A stretch of 64,000 bases of DNA from Actinosynnema sp. ALI-1.44 (GCF_001984155.1 NZ_MTQO01000053.1:744001-808000), one strand, 5' to 3'. Counted from the stretch's first letter, positions 1 to 8,990 are shown. A program made the numbers and translations. The notes: generated from the sequence alone by a model not told the origin.

Positions 1-182
1 CCGTGCCGCTGCCGTCGAAGTGGTACATCGAGTTCGGCGAGCCGATCAGGACCGACCGGCACGACCCGGCCGACGCCGACGACCCGATGATCGTGTTCAA
101 CCTGTCCGACCAGGTGCGGGAGACCATCCAGCAGACGCTGTACCGGCGGCTCGGACAGCGGCCGGGCATCTTCAGGGGCTAA
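1..182 (+). CDS. Acyltransferase, C-terminal end only (partial)
   Basis: Only the last 59 codons are inside the window; the reading frame is open from base 3 to the TAA at 180-182. The visible tail includes the phrase YIEFGEPIRT and ends RPGIFRG. It resembles the C-terminus of PlsC-like lysophospholipid acyltransferases that commonly precede the DUF5667/HAD-hydrolase pair in actinobacteria. The catalytic HX4D motif would lie upstream, so the family call rests on the tail and the neighbourhood and is tentative. It is on the same strand as the next two genes, and a separate promoter appears to precede the next one. Confidence 0.5.
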   Translation, partial: VPLPSKWYIEFGEPIRTDRHDPADADDPMIVFNLSDQVRETIQQTLYRRLGQRPGIFRG

Positions 183-197
183 AAGGGATCCCGGACG

Positions 198-226
198 CGT
201 AACTGTCGGTCGTTCCGATTCGTTGT
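198..226 (+). promoter_or_regulatory. Sigma-BldN-like promoter of rsbN
   Basis: CGTAAC at 198-203 and CGTTGT at 221-226 are separated by 17 bp. As I recall it, the Streptomyces sigma-BldN consensus is CGTAAC, 16 bp, CGTTGA. The -35 is exact, the -10 has one mismatch and the spacer is one base long. The GTG start of the downstream gene lies 6 nt after the -10, which implies leaderless transcription. In Streptomyces rsbN is itself a sigma-BldN target, so the match is expected biologically. Confidence 0.55.
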
Positions 227-232
227 CCGGGT

Positions 233-1273
233 GTGGACAGCGGACCGAGTAGGGACCAGGCCGAGCGTTTCGCCCGTGCGCTGGAAGCCGACGCTGTCGA
301 CCCCGAGTTCGCCGCCGAGCTCGCGATCGTCGCCGCACTGGAAAACCTCGACGTAGGCCCGGACGAGCAGGCCCGCGAGCGCATGCTCGCCAAGGCGACG
401 CCGCCACCGGCCGGTTCACGCCGGAGCCGGTTTCTCGTCGCCGCGGCCGCGGCGCTGGTGTTGGTGTTCGCGCTGGCCGGGATGAGCCTGCTGTTGTCAC
501 GTGACGCCCTGCCGGGCGACACGTTGTACGGCATCAAGCGGACGGCGGAGGCCGCGTCGCTGGGCCTGACGTTCGGTGACGCGTCGAGAGCGCTCAAGCA
601 CCTGGAGTTCGCCAACGCCAGGGTCGACGAGGTGGAGACGCTGGCACAGCGCCACACTGATCCGGCGGAGGCGCCGGTCGGCGGGCATCTGACGGCGTTG
701 ACCGACTTCGACGCCGACGCCTCGGAGGCGTCACGCCAGCTGATCGCGCTCGCGACACGCGGTGACGTGCAGCAACTCGATTCGCTGCGCACATGGGCAA
801 CGCAGCAGAACACGCGGCTGGGCGCGGTCAACCCACGGCTGCCGGAACAGGTGCAGGCGCGGGTGGCGGCATCACGGCAGCTTCTCGACAGGATCACTGA
901 CAGGTCGGCCACGCTGCTCGGGCGGGCGAACTGCTACCAGATCACCACGGGCAACTCGGACGACGTGGGCGCGCTGCCCGCCACCGGTGCCTGCCACCGC
1001 GACACCGCGAGCACCATCACATCGGGTGTTCCGACCGTGCCTCCGTCCACCGTGCCGCCGCGTGTGCGGGCCACGTACACGTCACCACCGCCCGTCGCGC
1101 CCGAGCCGACGCCGCCCGCCGCCACCGCACCGGCGTTGCCCCTGGTACCGCAGCCTCCGCTGCCCACACCGAGCACACAACGGCCGCCTTCGCCGACGCC
1201 TCCGCAGCTGCCCGTTCCGATCCTCGAACTTCCCCCACTGCTGCCCGGACTCCCGGCGATCCGCGTCGGGTAG
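233..1273 (+). CDS. rsbN: RsbN-like anti-sigma factor, DUF5667 membrane protein
   Basis: A 346-aa single-pass membrane protein. The N-terminus (about 1-60) is helical and begins with a QAERFARALEAD-type segment like the sigma-binding part of Streptomyces RsbN. A membrane helix follows at about 67-88, then a DUF5667 domain starting DALPGDTLYGIKR, and a long Pro/Thr-rich extracellular tail from about 260. RsbN holds the sporulation sigma factor BldN inactive at the membrane. The bldN orthologue lies 1.1 kb downstream but on the other strand, with a HAD gene between them, unlike the Streptomyces bldN-rsbN tandem. The GTG start at 233 fits the leaderless promoter. The orthology is inferred from sequence memory plus context. 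Confidence 0.72.
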   Translation: MDSGPSRDQAERFARALEADAVDPEFAAELAIVAALENLDVGPDEQARERMLAKATPPPAGSRRSRFLVAAAAALVLVFALAGMSLLLSRDALPGDTLYGIKRTAEAASLGLTFGDASRALKHLEFANARVDEVETLAQRHTDPAEAPVGGHLTALTDFDADASEASRQLIALATRGDVQQLDSLRTWATQQNTRLGAVNPRLPEQVQARVAASRQLLDRITDRSATLLGRANCYQITTGNSDDVGALPATGACHRDTASTITSGVPTVPPSTVPPRVRATYTSPPPVAPEPTPPAATAPALPLVPQPPLPTPSTQRPPSPTPPQLPVPILELPPLLPGLPAIRVG

Positions 1274-1288
1274 CTGTGTCGCGGTCAG

Positions 1289-1294
1289 TACCCT
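1289..1294 (+). promoter_or_regulatory. -10 element, leaderless start of HAD gene
   Basis: TACCCT lies exactly 6 nt before ATG 1301. This favours ATG 1301 over the in-frame GTG at 1295, which directly abuts the hexamer. No clear -35 and no Shine-Dalgarno sequence are visible. Confidence 0.45.
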
Positions 1295-1300
1295 GTGTCG

Positions 1301-2233
1301 ATGGGGGTAACTCGCGATTTTCCCGGAGGCTCGGTGGTGACCCGCAGGCGCGACAAGGAACAGCACCCGGAGCTCGAGCGGCTGGCCGCGCTCGCCGGTG
1401 CGGCCTCCGCCGAGGCCGCGGTCGCGATGGAGACCGAGGCACCGCCGGTGACCGGCCCGCCCGATCTGACGGCGGCGGCGTTCTTCGACGTGGACAACAC
1501 CATGATGATGGGCGCGTCGATCTTCCACTTCGCGCGGGGAATGGCGGCGAGGAAGTTCTTCACCACGGGTGACCTGGCGAAATTCGCGCTGGAACAGGCC
1601 AAATTCCGCCTGTTGGGCAGCGAGAGCAAAGAAGGCATCCGCAAGAGCAGGGAAACGGGTCTCGGCTTCATCGCCGGTCACGGCGTCGACGAGATGCGCG
1701 CCCACGGCGAGGAGATCTACGACGAGCTGATGGCCGACAAGATCTGGTCGGGCACGAGAGCGCTCGCCCAGATGCACATGGACGCGGGGCAGCGGGTCTG
1801 GCTGGTCACGGCGACCCCGGTGGACCTGGCGGTGATCATCGCGAAACGCCTGGGCCTGACCGGTGCGCTGGGAACGGTCCTCGGCAGCGAGAACGGCGTC
1901 TACACGGGCAAGCTCGTCGGCGACCTGCTGCACGGCCGCGCGAAAGCACACGCGGTCCGGGCACTGGCCGCACGGGAAGGCCTGGACCTGCGCCGCTGCA
2001 CGGCGTATTCGGACTCGGTGAACGACGTGCCGATGCTCTCGGTCGTGGGAACCGCGGTGGCGATCAACCCGGACGGCGAACTGCGCGACGAGGCGAAAAG
2101 ACGCGGCTGGGAGATCCGCGATTTCCGCACCGGCAGGAAAGCCGCGAAAATCGGTGTCCCGTCGGTACTGGGCGCGGGCGCGATAGCGGGTGCGATAGCC
2201 GCGGGCATGGCCTACCGCCGCCGCCTGTCCTGA
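1301..2233 (+). CDS. HAD-IB family hydrolase (SerB1-like)
   Basis: A 310-aa haloacid-dehalogenase phosphatase. The nucleophile motif FFDVDNT (DxDxT) is at about 61-67, the second motif is in VTATPVD, and the Mg-binding motif is [10 protein letters not shown] hydrophobic C-terminal segment ([17 protein letters not shown]) followed by YRRR could anchor it to the membrane. It belongs to the SerB1-like group (M. tuberculosis Rv0505c type). Despite the name, a phosphoserine substrate is not established, and a lysophospholipid- or sugar-linked phosphate is possible given the acyltransferase nearby. It converges on bldN with about 115 bp between their ends. Confidence 0.85.
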   Translation: MGVTRDFPGGSVVTRRRDKEQHPELERLAALAGAASAEAAVAMETEAPPVTGPPDLTAAAFFDVDNTMMMGASIFHFARGMAARKFFTTGDLAKFALEQAKFRLLGSESKEGIRKSRETGLGFIAGHGVDEMRAHGEEIYDELMADKIWSGTRALAQMHMDAGQRVWLVTATPVDLAVIIAKRLGLTGALGTVLGSENGVYTGKLVGDLLHGRAKAHAVRALAAREGLDLRRCTAYSDSVNDVPMLSVVGTAVAINPDGELRDEAKRRGWEIRDFRTGRKAAKIGVPSVLGAGAIAGAIAAGMAYRRRLS

Positions 2234-2348
2234 CGTTCCGCACCGTGGCCCGAACTGTCACACCCCGCCCATACCGTGGTTGACCGGGGGCACTGAAAAC
2301 GGAATGTCACACCCCTGTGGTAAAGCCGCCATGGGGTGAATGAGTCGA

Positions 2349-2975
2349 TTACCGCAGGCCGGTCGGCAGCAGTTGGGCCAGCCGCCGCACAGCCCGGTGC
2401 TGCAGTGCCTTGATCGCGCCTTCGTTGCGGTGCATCAGCTTGGCCGTCTCGGCGACCGAGAGGCCCTGCAGGAACCGCAGCGCGATGCATTCCCGCTGGT
2501 CGTCGCCGAGTTGTTCGATGCACTTGAGCAGTTCGGTGTTGGTGATCTTGGACAGCACCTGTTGTTCGGGCCCGGCCTGCACGGTCCGGTCGTCGTCGAC
2601 TTCCGCCTTGGTCACCTCGAGGCGGAACCGGCTCGACTTGACGTGGTCGAGCACCAGGTTGCGGGCGATCGTCACCAGCCACGCGCCCACGTCCCGGCCC
2701 TGGTAGGTGACGGACGTGATCCGGCGCAGCGCTCTGAGGAACGTCTCGCTCGTGACGTCCTCCGCGAGTTCTCGGTCACCGACTCGGATCAGGACATACC
2801 GGTAGACAACGTCGACGTAGCGCCCGTACAGCTTGCCGAACGCCGAGGTGTCGCCGCGCTGAGCACTGTGGACCAGGTCCCAGGCCTGGCGGTGCTCCGC
2901 GTCCGGCTCCTGTTCCGCGCCGGCATCCGGCCGTGCCGCGGCGCGGGAACGCGCCTGCCACGACGGTGAAGGCAT
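2349..2975 (-). CDS. bldN: ECF-type sigma factor, BldN orthologue
   Basis: A 208-aa sigma-70-family protein. Region 2 (about 35-110) contains LAEDVTSETFLRALRRI and GAWLVTIARNL; region 4 (about 140-200) contains a helix-turn-helix in LSVAETAKLMHRNEGAIKAL. These phrases closely match Streptomyces BldN, which directs RNA polymerase to aerial-hypha and chaplin-type genes. The N-terminal extension is only about 30 residues, so the long cleaved pro-sequence of S. coelicolor BldN is absent. The ATG is preceded by a strong GAGGGAG ribosome-binding site (2981-2987). The presumed anti-sigma partner is the rsbN-like gene at 233-1273 on the opposite strand. Confidence 0.83.
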   Translation of the reverse strand: MPSPSWQARSRAAARPDAGAEQEPDAEHRQAWDLVHSAQRGDTSAFGKLYGRYVDVVYRYVLIRVGDRELAEDVTSETFLRALRRITSVTYQGRDVGAWLVTIARNLVLDHVKSSRFRLEVTKAEVDDDRTVQAGPEQQVLSKITNTELLKCIEQLGDDQRECIALRFLQGLSVAETAKLMHRNEGAIKALQHRAVRRLAQLLPTGLR

Positions 2976-3168
2976 CGGTACTCCCTCGTCGGTTCTCCGG
3001 GCGACCGCACCGCCGCACCAGAGCCAACCGCAGCATACGTGTTGTTACTGCAAAGTAGGTAGCGGGTCGAGCTACTGAGGATGAGACAAGATGGGAGCAG
3101 CTGTATGACGGGAGTGGGGCATGCCACACTCCGTGTCGCGATGTTGCCCCGATCGAAGTGAGGTTCGC

Positions 3169-4623
3169 ATGCCAGAGGCGCCGCGGAACGTGTCCGACCT
3201 GGTCGCCATCGCGGCCGAGCAGGCCCCGGACCACCTCGCGTTCGCCGAAGTGGCCACTGACCAGGCGTTGAGCTGGGCGAAGCTGGACCGCGCGGTCAAC
3301 GCGGAGGCCCGCCGCCTGCTCGACGCGGGCATCGAGCCCGGTGACCGCGTCGCCATCCAGCTGCCCACCGGCATCGGTTTCGTCGTCGCGCTCTTCGGCG
3401 CGTTGCGGGCAGGTGCGACCGCCGTGCCGATGGCCGCCGAGCTGCCCGAGCGCGAACGCGACCGCGTGATCGGCAGCAGTGAACCCAAGATCGTTATCGA
3501 CGCGAATCCGGATCTTGACGCGACGGCGGAGGCCGTCCGCTCGGCGCCGGGCGGCGAGGACATCGCCCTGCTCTGCTACACCTCGGGTACGGCGGGCACG
3601 CCACGTGGCGCCATGCTGTCGCACCGGGCGCTGCTGGCGAACGTGCAGCAGTGCGCGGCGCTCAGGCCCGCGCCGGTGACGTCCACCGACCGCGTCCTGC
3701 TCGCGGTTCCGCTTTTCCACGCGTACGGCCTCGGGCCCGGCTTGTTCCAGGTCGCCTCCGCCGCGGCCAGTGCGGTGCTGATGGACCACTTCAGCGTCGA
3801 ACCCGCGCTGCAGGCGTGCGAGGACTTCCGGATCACCGCGATCGTCGGCGTGCCGCCGATGTACCAGGCGTTCGCGCAGGTCCCGGCCGAGCGCCTGTCG
3901 TCGGCCCTGTCGACCCTGCGGCTGCTGACGTCGGGCGCCGCGCCGCTGGACCCCGGCGTGCTCAGGGCGATGTACCAGGCCACGGGCCTGAACGTCTACG
4001 AGGGCTACGGCCTCACCGAGACCGGACCGGTGCTCACCTGGACCCTCGTCGGCGGCGTCGCCAAACCGGGGTCGGTCGGCCGCCCGCTGCCCGGCGTCGA
4101 ACTGCGCCTGGTCGACAGCGACGGCACGCCCGGCGGCGGTGACGACGATGACGACGACGACGAGGACGCGGGTGTCGTGTCGGTCCGCGGCGCCAACCTG
4201 TTCAGCGGCTACTGGCCGGACGGCGCACACGGCCCGGACGCCGAGGGCTGGTTCCGCACCGGTGACGTCGGCTACCTGGACGGCGACGGCGACCTGCACC
4301 TGGTCGACCGCGCCAACGACCTGATCATCGTCAACGGCTTCAACGTCTACCCGCACGAGGTCGAGCAGGTGCTCGCCGAACTGTCCGAGGTCGTCGAAGC
4401 GGCCGCGGTCGGCGTCCCCGACGAGCGCACAGGCGAGCGGGTCAAGGCGGTTCTGGTTCTGCGCGACGGCGCCGGGCTGACCGAGGACCAGGTCCGCGAC
4501 CACTGCGCCACGCGGCTGGCGAAGTTCAAGGTCCCCGGTCTCGTCGAGTTCGTCAGCGCGCTGCCGCACTCGATCACCGGCAAGCTGCGGCGCGCCTCGC
4601 TGCGCAAGGCGGATAGCGTGTAG
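3169..4623 (+). CDS. Fatty-acid/long-chain acyl-CoA ligase (AMP-binding)
   Basis: A 484-aa adenylate-forming enzyme that activates a carboxylic acid as acyl-AMP and then acyl-CoA. Visible motifs are the P-loop YTSGTAGTPRGAMLSHR, the A5 motif YEGYGLTETGP, the hinge/A8 region GWFRTGDVGYLDGDG with a conserved DLIIVNGFNVYP, and the C-terminal catalytic lysine in ITGKLRR. ATG 3169 is chosen because AAGTGAGG sits just upstream; an in-frame ATG at 3121 has no such site. An acidic run of seven Asp plus Glu-Asp, encoded by a GAC/GAT-rich tract at about 4141-4167, interrupts the loop before VVSVRGANLF. The natural acyl substrate cannot be told from sequence. Confidence 0.85.
   Translation: MPEAPRNVSDLVAIAAEQAPDHLAFAEVATDQALSWAKLDRAVNAEARRLLDAGIEPGDRVAIQLPTGIGFVVALFGALRAGATAVPMAAELPERERDRVIGSSEPKIVIDANPDLDATAEAVRSAPGGEDIALLCYTSGTAGTPRGAMLSHRALLANVQQCAALRPAPVTSTDRVLLAVPLFHAYGLGPGLFQVASAAASAVLMDHFSVEPALQACEDFRITAIVGVPPMYQAFAQVPAERLSSALSTLRLLTSGAAPLDPGVLRAMYQATGLNVYEGYGLTETGPVLTWTLVGGVAKPGSVGRPLPGVELRLVDSDGTPGGGDDDDDDDEDAGVVSVRGANLFSGYWPDGAHGPDAEGWFRTGDVGYLDGDGDLHLVDRANDLIIVNGFNVYPHEVEQVLAELSEVVEAAAVGVPDERTGERVKAVLVLRDGAGLTEDQVRDHCATRLAKFKVPGLVEFVSALPHSITGKLRRASLRKADSV
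4614..4619 (+). promoter_or_regulatory. -10 element, leaderless start of glutaredoxin-like gene
   Basis: TAGCGT lies 6 nt before GTG 4626, inside the 3' end of the ligase gene. The pair could also be read through from upstream, since only 2 nt separate the two genes. Confidence 0.35.
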
Positions 4624-4625
4624 CC

Positions 4626-4862
4626 GTGGCACATGTGACCGTGATGACCAGGGAAGGCTGTCACGCCTGCGAGATCGCCGAGGCGGACATCGCACGCATC
4701 TGCGGTGACCTCGGCGTCCCCTGGTCGGCGGAGGACGTCGACGAGGACCCGGAGCTGCGCGCCGAGTACGGCGACCGGGTCCCCGTCATCCTGATCGACG
4801 GAACGGAACACGGGTACTGGAAAGTCGAGGAGCCGCGCCTGCGCGCGGCCCTCGGAACGTAA
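4626..4862 (+). CDS. Glutaredoxin-like protein (DUF836 type)
   Basis: A 78-aa thioredoxin-fold protein with a CHAC redox pair at positions 12-15 (MTREGCHACEIAE) and a cis-proline motif RVPVI. It is short, as is usual for DUF836/glutaredoxin-like proteins. It follows the ligase gene by 2 nt. A small redox protein of this type commonly sits just before rex-hemA in actinobacteria (as in the region of Rv0508), which supports the call. The in vivo substrate is unknown. Confidence 0.8.
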   Translation: MAHVTVMTREGCHACEIAEADIARICGDLGVPWSAEDVDEDPELRAEYGDRVPVILIDGTEHGYWKVEEPRLRAALGT

Positions 4863-4926
4863 CGGAGTTCTTACCGCTGGGTCCGCGACGTGCGATCCAC
4901 CGGTCGGAGGGCGTCGAATAGAGGGT

Positions 4927-6432
4927 GTGGAGACCTCTGACGACAGGCTGTCCGCCGGACGCGCGATCTGGGCGGGAGTCCTCGGTGTCGTCGCGGCTGT
5001 TGCCGTGGGGCATCTCGTGGCCGGCCTGCTCGACGCCAACGCCTCGCCCCTGCTCGCGGTCGGCAACACCGCGATCGACCTGACCCCCGCCGCGGTGAAG
5101 GACTGGGCCATCGCGACGTTCGGCACAGCGGACAAGGCGGTGCTGCTGACCGGCATGGCCGTGGTGTTGTTGGGCGTAGCCGCGTTGGCCGGACTCATGT
5201 CACGGCAGAGCCCGGCGCCGGGGACGGTGCTGGCTGTCGTGGTCGGCGCGCTCGGTCTGATCGCGGTCATGGTCCGGCCGGACCTCGGCCAGTTGTCGAT
5301 CCTCGCGCCGCTCGCGAGCCTGTTCGCGGGCGTCGGGGTGTTCCGGCTGATGCACCGCCTCGCCCGGCCACCGGTGGAGTCGGCCGACCGCCGGAGGTTC
5401 CTGCGGGCATCCGCAGGTGTGGTCGCCGGTGTCGGCGTGGCCGGCCTCGGCGGCCAACTCCTGGGCGACCGGACCGACGTGGAGGGCTCACGCGCGGCGG
5501 TGGGAGCGCTGACACCGGCCCAGCCCGCCTCGCCGCTGCCGCCAAGTGCGGATTTCCTCCCGAGAACACCGCGCTTCATCACGTCCAACCGGGACTTCTA
5601 CCGGATCGACACGGCACTGAGCGTGCCGAAGGTACGCGCGGAGGACTGGGCACTGCGCATCCACGGCGCGGTGGACAGGGAACTGACCCTGCGGTACGCG
5701 GACATCCGCCAGATGCCCCTCGTCGAACGGACCGTGACGCTCGCGTGCGTGTCCAACGAGGTCGGCGGCGACCTGATCTCGACGTCGAACTTCATCGGAG
5801 TGCCACTGAAGGACATCCTCCAGAACGCGGGCGTGAAACCCGGCGCGGACCAACTGTTCTCCACCAGCGCCGACGGCTGGACGTGCGGCACCCCGGTCGC
5901 CGACATCATGGACCGGGGCCTGCTCGCCATCGGCATGAACGGCGAACCGCTGCCCGTCGAGCACGGCTTCCCGGCGCGAATGGTCGTCCCAGGCCTCTAC
6001 GGCTACGTCTCGGCGACGAAGTGGGTGGTGGACATGGAGTTCAACCGGTTCGCCGACAAGCAGGCCTACTGGCTCAACCGAGGCTGGTCCCAGCGCGGCC
6101 CGATCAAAACCCAGTCCCGCATCGACACACCGAAAGGCGCGGTGAAAGCGGGAAGGGTCACCATCGCGGGCGTCGCATGGGCCCAGACACGCGGAATCGC
6201 CAAGGTGGAAGTCCGCGTGGATGGAAAGGACTGGCTCCCGGCGAGGCTGGCGACCGAGGTGAACCTGAACACGTGGCGAATGTGGGAACTCGACGTCGAC
6301 CTGGCACGGGGTGAGCGAACGGTGGAATGCCGCGCGACCGACCGAACCGGATACACACAGACGGATGCGATAGCCCTCCCTGCTCCTGATGGCGCCACGG
6401 GTTGGCACAGCGTGAGCCTGAGCGTGGAGTGA
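4927..6432 (+). CDS. Membrane-anchored molybdopterin oxidoreductase (sulfite-oxidase fold)
   Basis: A 501-aa protein. The first 150 residues hold about four membrane helices. A twin-arginine-like stretch (DRRRFLRASAG, about 154-164) leads into an Ala/Gly-rich segment. The oxidoreductase molybdopterin domain spans about 205-385, with the cofactor cysteine in TLACVSNEVGGDL (about residue 270) and GFPARMVVPGLYGYVS. The Ig-like dimerisation domain of sulfite oxidases occupies about 390-501. It probably works on the outer face of the membrane; the electron donor or substrate is unknown and no heme domain is present. It starts at GTG 4927, 64 bp after the glutaredoxin gene, and is followed by a long gap. 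Confidence 0.87.
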   Translation: METSDDRLSAGRAIWAGVLGVVAAVAVGHLVAGLLDANASPLLAVGNTAIDLTPAAVKDWAIATFGTADKAVLLTGMAVVLLGVAALAGLMSRQSPAPGTVLAVVVGALGLIAVMVRPDLGQLSILAPLASLFAGVGVFRLMHRLARPPVESADRRRFLRASAGVVAGVGVAGLGGQLLGDRTDVEGSRAAVGALTPAQPASPLPPSADFLPRTPRFITSNRDFYRIDTALSVPKVRAEDWALRIHGAVDRELTLRYADIRQMPLVERTVTLACVSNEVGGDLISTSNFIGVPLKDILQNAGVKPGADQLFSTSADGWTCGTPVADIMDRGLLAIGMNGEPLPVEHGFPARMVVPGLYGYVSATKWVVDMEFNRFADKQAYWLNRGWSQRGPIKTQSRIDTPKGAVKAGRVTIAGVAWAQTRGIAKVEVRVDGKDWLPARLATEVNLNTWRMWELDVDLARGERTVECRATDRTGYTQTDAIALPAPDGATGWHSVSLSVE

Positions 6433-6894
6433 TGTCCGGCTACCCCATCGGGTGATTGCGGTGTGCGGGCGCCACCGCCGCCCCACCCTGTCCACAACTC
6501 ATCAGTAACCCCTTTGACCAGGCGTTATCCTCGGTAGACTGGAGCAGGGCTGTCCCCCCGGGTTGGGTGGGGGACTGTGGGTGGGCGGGCTTCCTGGAAC
6601 GGAATTCGCATGGGGTGGCGGGCGGGGCGTGTCACCTAGGTGTGGGTGGCCCAAGAATCGATTTCTAGCTGAAGTCCGTCAACTCACATTCCGTCCACGG
6701 CGTGCACGGGGGATGCTGGATGGGTGTGGGCTGCCGGCCTCCTTCCGATCGGACGTGGTGTGAGCCGCGTCAAGCCCGGTTCCAGCGACTTTGTGCATTC
6801 GTTCACAAGTGGCTACCGTAAGCACATCGCCCCGGACGCCTTCCAGTCTCCGGTGGTTGTGCGAACAGTCCGGGTTTCGGTGAGGAGTAGCAGC
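6433..6894 (+). promoter_or_regulatory. 462-bp rex leader and promoter region
   Basis: No convincing gene lies here; a 70-codon open frame at 6456-6668 is low-complexity and unsupported. The region holds two plausible promoters. The distal one is TTTGAC at 6513-6518, 16 bp, TAGACT at 6535-6540. The proximal one is TTGTGC at 6792-6797, 17 bp, TACCGT at 6815-6820, and carries the Rex operator. Two rex promoters are also described in S. coelicolor. A G-rich stretch lies at about 6556-6640. GAGGAG at 6882-6887 is the rex ribosome-binding site. Confidence 0.6.
6792..6809 (+). promoter_or_regulatory. Rex operator (ROP) in rex-hem promoter
   Basis: TTGTGCATTCGTTCACAA matches the Rex consensus TTGTGAA-N4-TTCACAA at all but one arm position. 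It includes the -35 hexamer (6792-6797) and reaches into the spacer before TACCGT (6815-6820). Bound Rex would block RNA polymerase, giving the negative autoregulation known for S. coelicolor rex-hemACD. Confidence 0.85.
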
Positions 6895-7689
6895 GTGGCG
6901 GCAGCGCGTGGGCAGCGTGGCGGTGACCGGGATGTTCCTGCCGCACCCAACGCAGCCGAAGTCACCATGCCGATCCCGCCCATCTCGGACGCTCCCATGC
7001 AGCGCGCTCGTGCCATTCCCGAGGCCGCTGTCGCTCGACTGGCCGTCTACCTGCGTGTTCTCTCCGGCATGGCTGAGCAGGGCATCGTCACGCTTTCCAG
7101 CGAGGAGCTCGCCGCTGCCGCCGGTGTGAACTCCGCCAAGCTCCGCAAGGACCTTTCGTACATCGGTTCGTACGGCACTCGGGGCGTCGGGTACGAGGTC
7201 AGCGTGCTGGTGGACCAGATCGAGCGCATCTTGGGTCTCACTCGCAGCCACAGCGTCGCGGTCGTCGGAATCGGTAACCTCGGACATGCGCTCGCCAACT
7301 ACGGCGGGTTTCCGAGCAGGGGGTTCCCAGTGGCCGCGCTCTTCGACGTCGACCCCGATCTCGTCGGCGTACCCGTCGGCGGCCTCCCGGTGTCCCACAT
7401 CGACGACATTCCCCGGATCTGCACCGAGCGGGAGATCTCCATCGGCGTGATCGCCACTCCTCCCGCCGCCGCGCAGGCCGTCTGCGACCGCCTGGTCGCC
7501 GGTGGTGTCGCCAGCATCGTGAACTTCGCTCCTGTTGTCCTCCAGGTTCCCGACCACGTCGAGGTCCGCAAGGTCGACCTCGCCGTCGAGTTGCAGATCC
7601 TGTCGTTCCACGTCGCGCGCAGGGCGGACAGCATGAACGTCAACGGGTCGGCGTTGGGCAACGTCGACGGGGTGGTGATCGGGCGATGA
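6895..7689 (+). CDS. rex: Redox-sensing transcriptional repressor Rex
   Basis: A 264-aa repressor. The winged-helix DNA-binding domain lies at about 40-115 ([24 protein letters not shown]). The Rossmann NAD(H) domain begins with [14 protein letters not shown] at about 122-135. Rex binds operators when NADH/NAD+ is low and leaves when NADH rises, derepressing respiratory genes. GTG 6895 is chosen from the GAGGAG site 7 nt upstream; the frame is open from 6724 but upstream starts lack a ribosome site. It overlaps hemA by 4 nt (ATGA), so the two are translationally coupled. A Rex operator precedes it, and others lie before menJ and nuoA. Confidence 0.95.
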   Translation: MAAARGQRGGDRDVPAAPNAAEVTMPIPPISDAPMQRARAIPEAAVARLAVYLRVLSGMAEQGIVTLSSEELAAAAGVNSAKLRKDLSYIGSYGTRGVGYEVSVLVDQIERILGLTRSHSVAVVGIGNLGHALANYGGFPSRGFPVAALFDVDPDLVGVPVGGLPVSHIDDIPRICTEREISIGVIATPPAAAQAVCDRLVAGGVASIVNFAPVVLQVPDHVEVRKVDLAVELQILSFHVARRADSMNVNGSALGNVDGVVIGR

Positions 7690-8990
7690 GTGTCCTCGCG
7701 GTTGGCGTGTCGCACCGCACCGCGGACGTGGACCTGCTCGAGCGGGTCGCGGTCCCGGCCGAGCGGGTCGACAAGGTCCTCGCCGACCTCCTCCAGTGCT
7801 CGACTGTCTCCGAGGCGATCCTCGTCTCGACCTGCAACCGGGTCGAGGTCTACGCCGTCGTCGAGGCGTTCCACGGTGGCCTGTCCGACGTCGTCGAGGT
7901 TCTCTCCCGGCATTCCGGTCAGCCCGTCTCCTCGCTCTACCGGCACCTGTACGTCCACTACGCGGGCGCCGCTGTCGAGCACCTCTTCACCGTCACCGCG
8001 GGCCTTGACTCCATGGTCGTCGGTGAGGCGCAGATCCTCGGCCAGGTTCGTACCGCCTACAACGTCGCGCGGGAGCAGGGCACGGTTGGTCGTGTTCTGC
8101 ACGAGTTGACGCAGAAGGCCTTGCGCGTCGGCAAGCGGGCGCACTCGGAGACCGATCTCGACCAGGCCGGTGGCTCCGTCGTCTCGGAAGCCCTGTCGGA
8201 CGCCGAGAACGTCCTCGGCGGGCTCGCCGGGCGGACGGCGCTCGTCGTCGGCGCCGGTTCGATGGGTGGTCTCGCCGTCGCGGCCCTGCGCCGCGCGGAG
8301 ATCGGCTCGGTCGTCATCGCGAACCGCTCGCGTGCCAACGGTTCCCGCCTCGCGAACACGCTCGCCGAAGACGGAATCCCCGCCAGCGCCGTCGGTCTCG
8401 AGGACCTCGCCGGTCACATCGCCGCCGCGGATCTGGTCGTCTCGTGCACCGGGGCGATCACGGCGGTCATCCGCCAGACGCACATTCTCAAGCGCGACAA
8501 GCCTTTGGTCATCTGCGACCTCGGCCTGCCGCGCGACGTCGAGCACGGCGTCGGTGACATCGCCGATGTCACCGTCGTCGATCTGGAGAGCCTGCAGCGG
8601 CGGCTCGCGGACGCGCCCAGCGGCCAGGGCGCCGCCAGGGCCGGGCAGATCGTCGCCGAGGAAGTGCAGGCGTACCTCGCCGCGCAGCGTTCCGCCGAGG
8701 TCACCCCGACCGTCACCGCGTTGCGCCGCCGTGCCGCCGAGGTCGTCGACGCCGAACTGCTCCGGCTCGACTCCAAACTCCCCGAACTGGATGGCGTGGT
8801 GCGCGAGGAACTCGCGCGGACAGTCCGGCGGGTTGTCGACAAACTGCTGCACACTCCCACTGTCCGGGTCAAGCAACTCGCCGCGAACCCCGCGGGCGCC
8901 GGGTACGCCGACGCGCTGCGTGAGCTGTTCGCGCTCGACCCCGCGAAGCCGGACGCCATCACGAAGTCCCATGTGGACGGTGAAATCTGA
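7686..8990 (+). CDS. hemA: Glutamyl-tRNA reductase
   Basis: A 434-aa enzyme that reduces glutamyl-tRNA(Glu) to glutamate-1-semialdehyde, the committed step of C5-pathway heme synthesis. The catalytic cysteine is in STCNRVEVY (Cys50). [20 protein letters not shown] is the diagnostic family segment, and [12 protein letters not shown] is the NADPH site. The C-terminal dimerisation helices run from about residue 325. The start ATG overlaps the rex stop codon. The product is consumed by HemL, encoded separately at 15371-16681. Confidence 0.96.
   Translation: MSVLAVGVSHRTADVDLLERVAVPAERVDKVLADLLQCSTVSEAILVSTCNRVEVYAVVEAFHGGLSDVVEVLSRHSGQPVSSLYRHLYVHYAGAAVEHLFTVTAGLDSMVVGEAQILGQVRTAYNVAREQGTVGRVLHELTQKALRVGKRAHSETDLDQAGGSVVSEALSDAENVLGGLAGRTALVVGAGSMGGLAVAALRRAEIGSVVIANRSRANGSRLANTLAEDGIPASAVGLEDLAGHIAAADLVVSCTGAITAVIRQTHILKRDKPLVICDLGLPRDVEHGVGDIADVTVVDLESLQRRLADAPSGQGAARAGQIVAEEVQAYLAAQRSAEVTPTVTALRRRAAEVVDAELLRLDSKLPELDGVVREELARTVRRVVDKLLHTPTVRVKQLAANPAGAGYADALRELFALDPAKPDAITKSHVDGEI

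Noticed and set aside
2776-4695. 639-codon minus-strand open frame opposite the acyl-CoA ligase and bldN region
   Set aside because: Low-complexity translation covering two real genes; no start signal.
6456-6668. 70-codon ORF in the rex leader
   Set aside because: Gly/Pro/Trp-rich, no ribosome site, and it lies in a G-rich leader.
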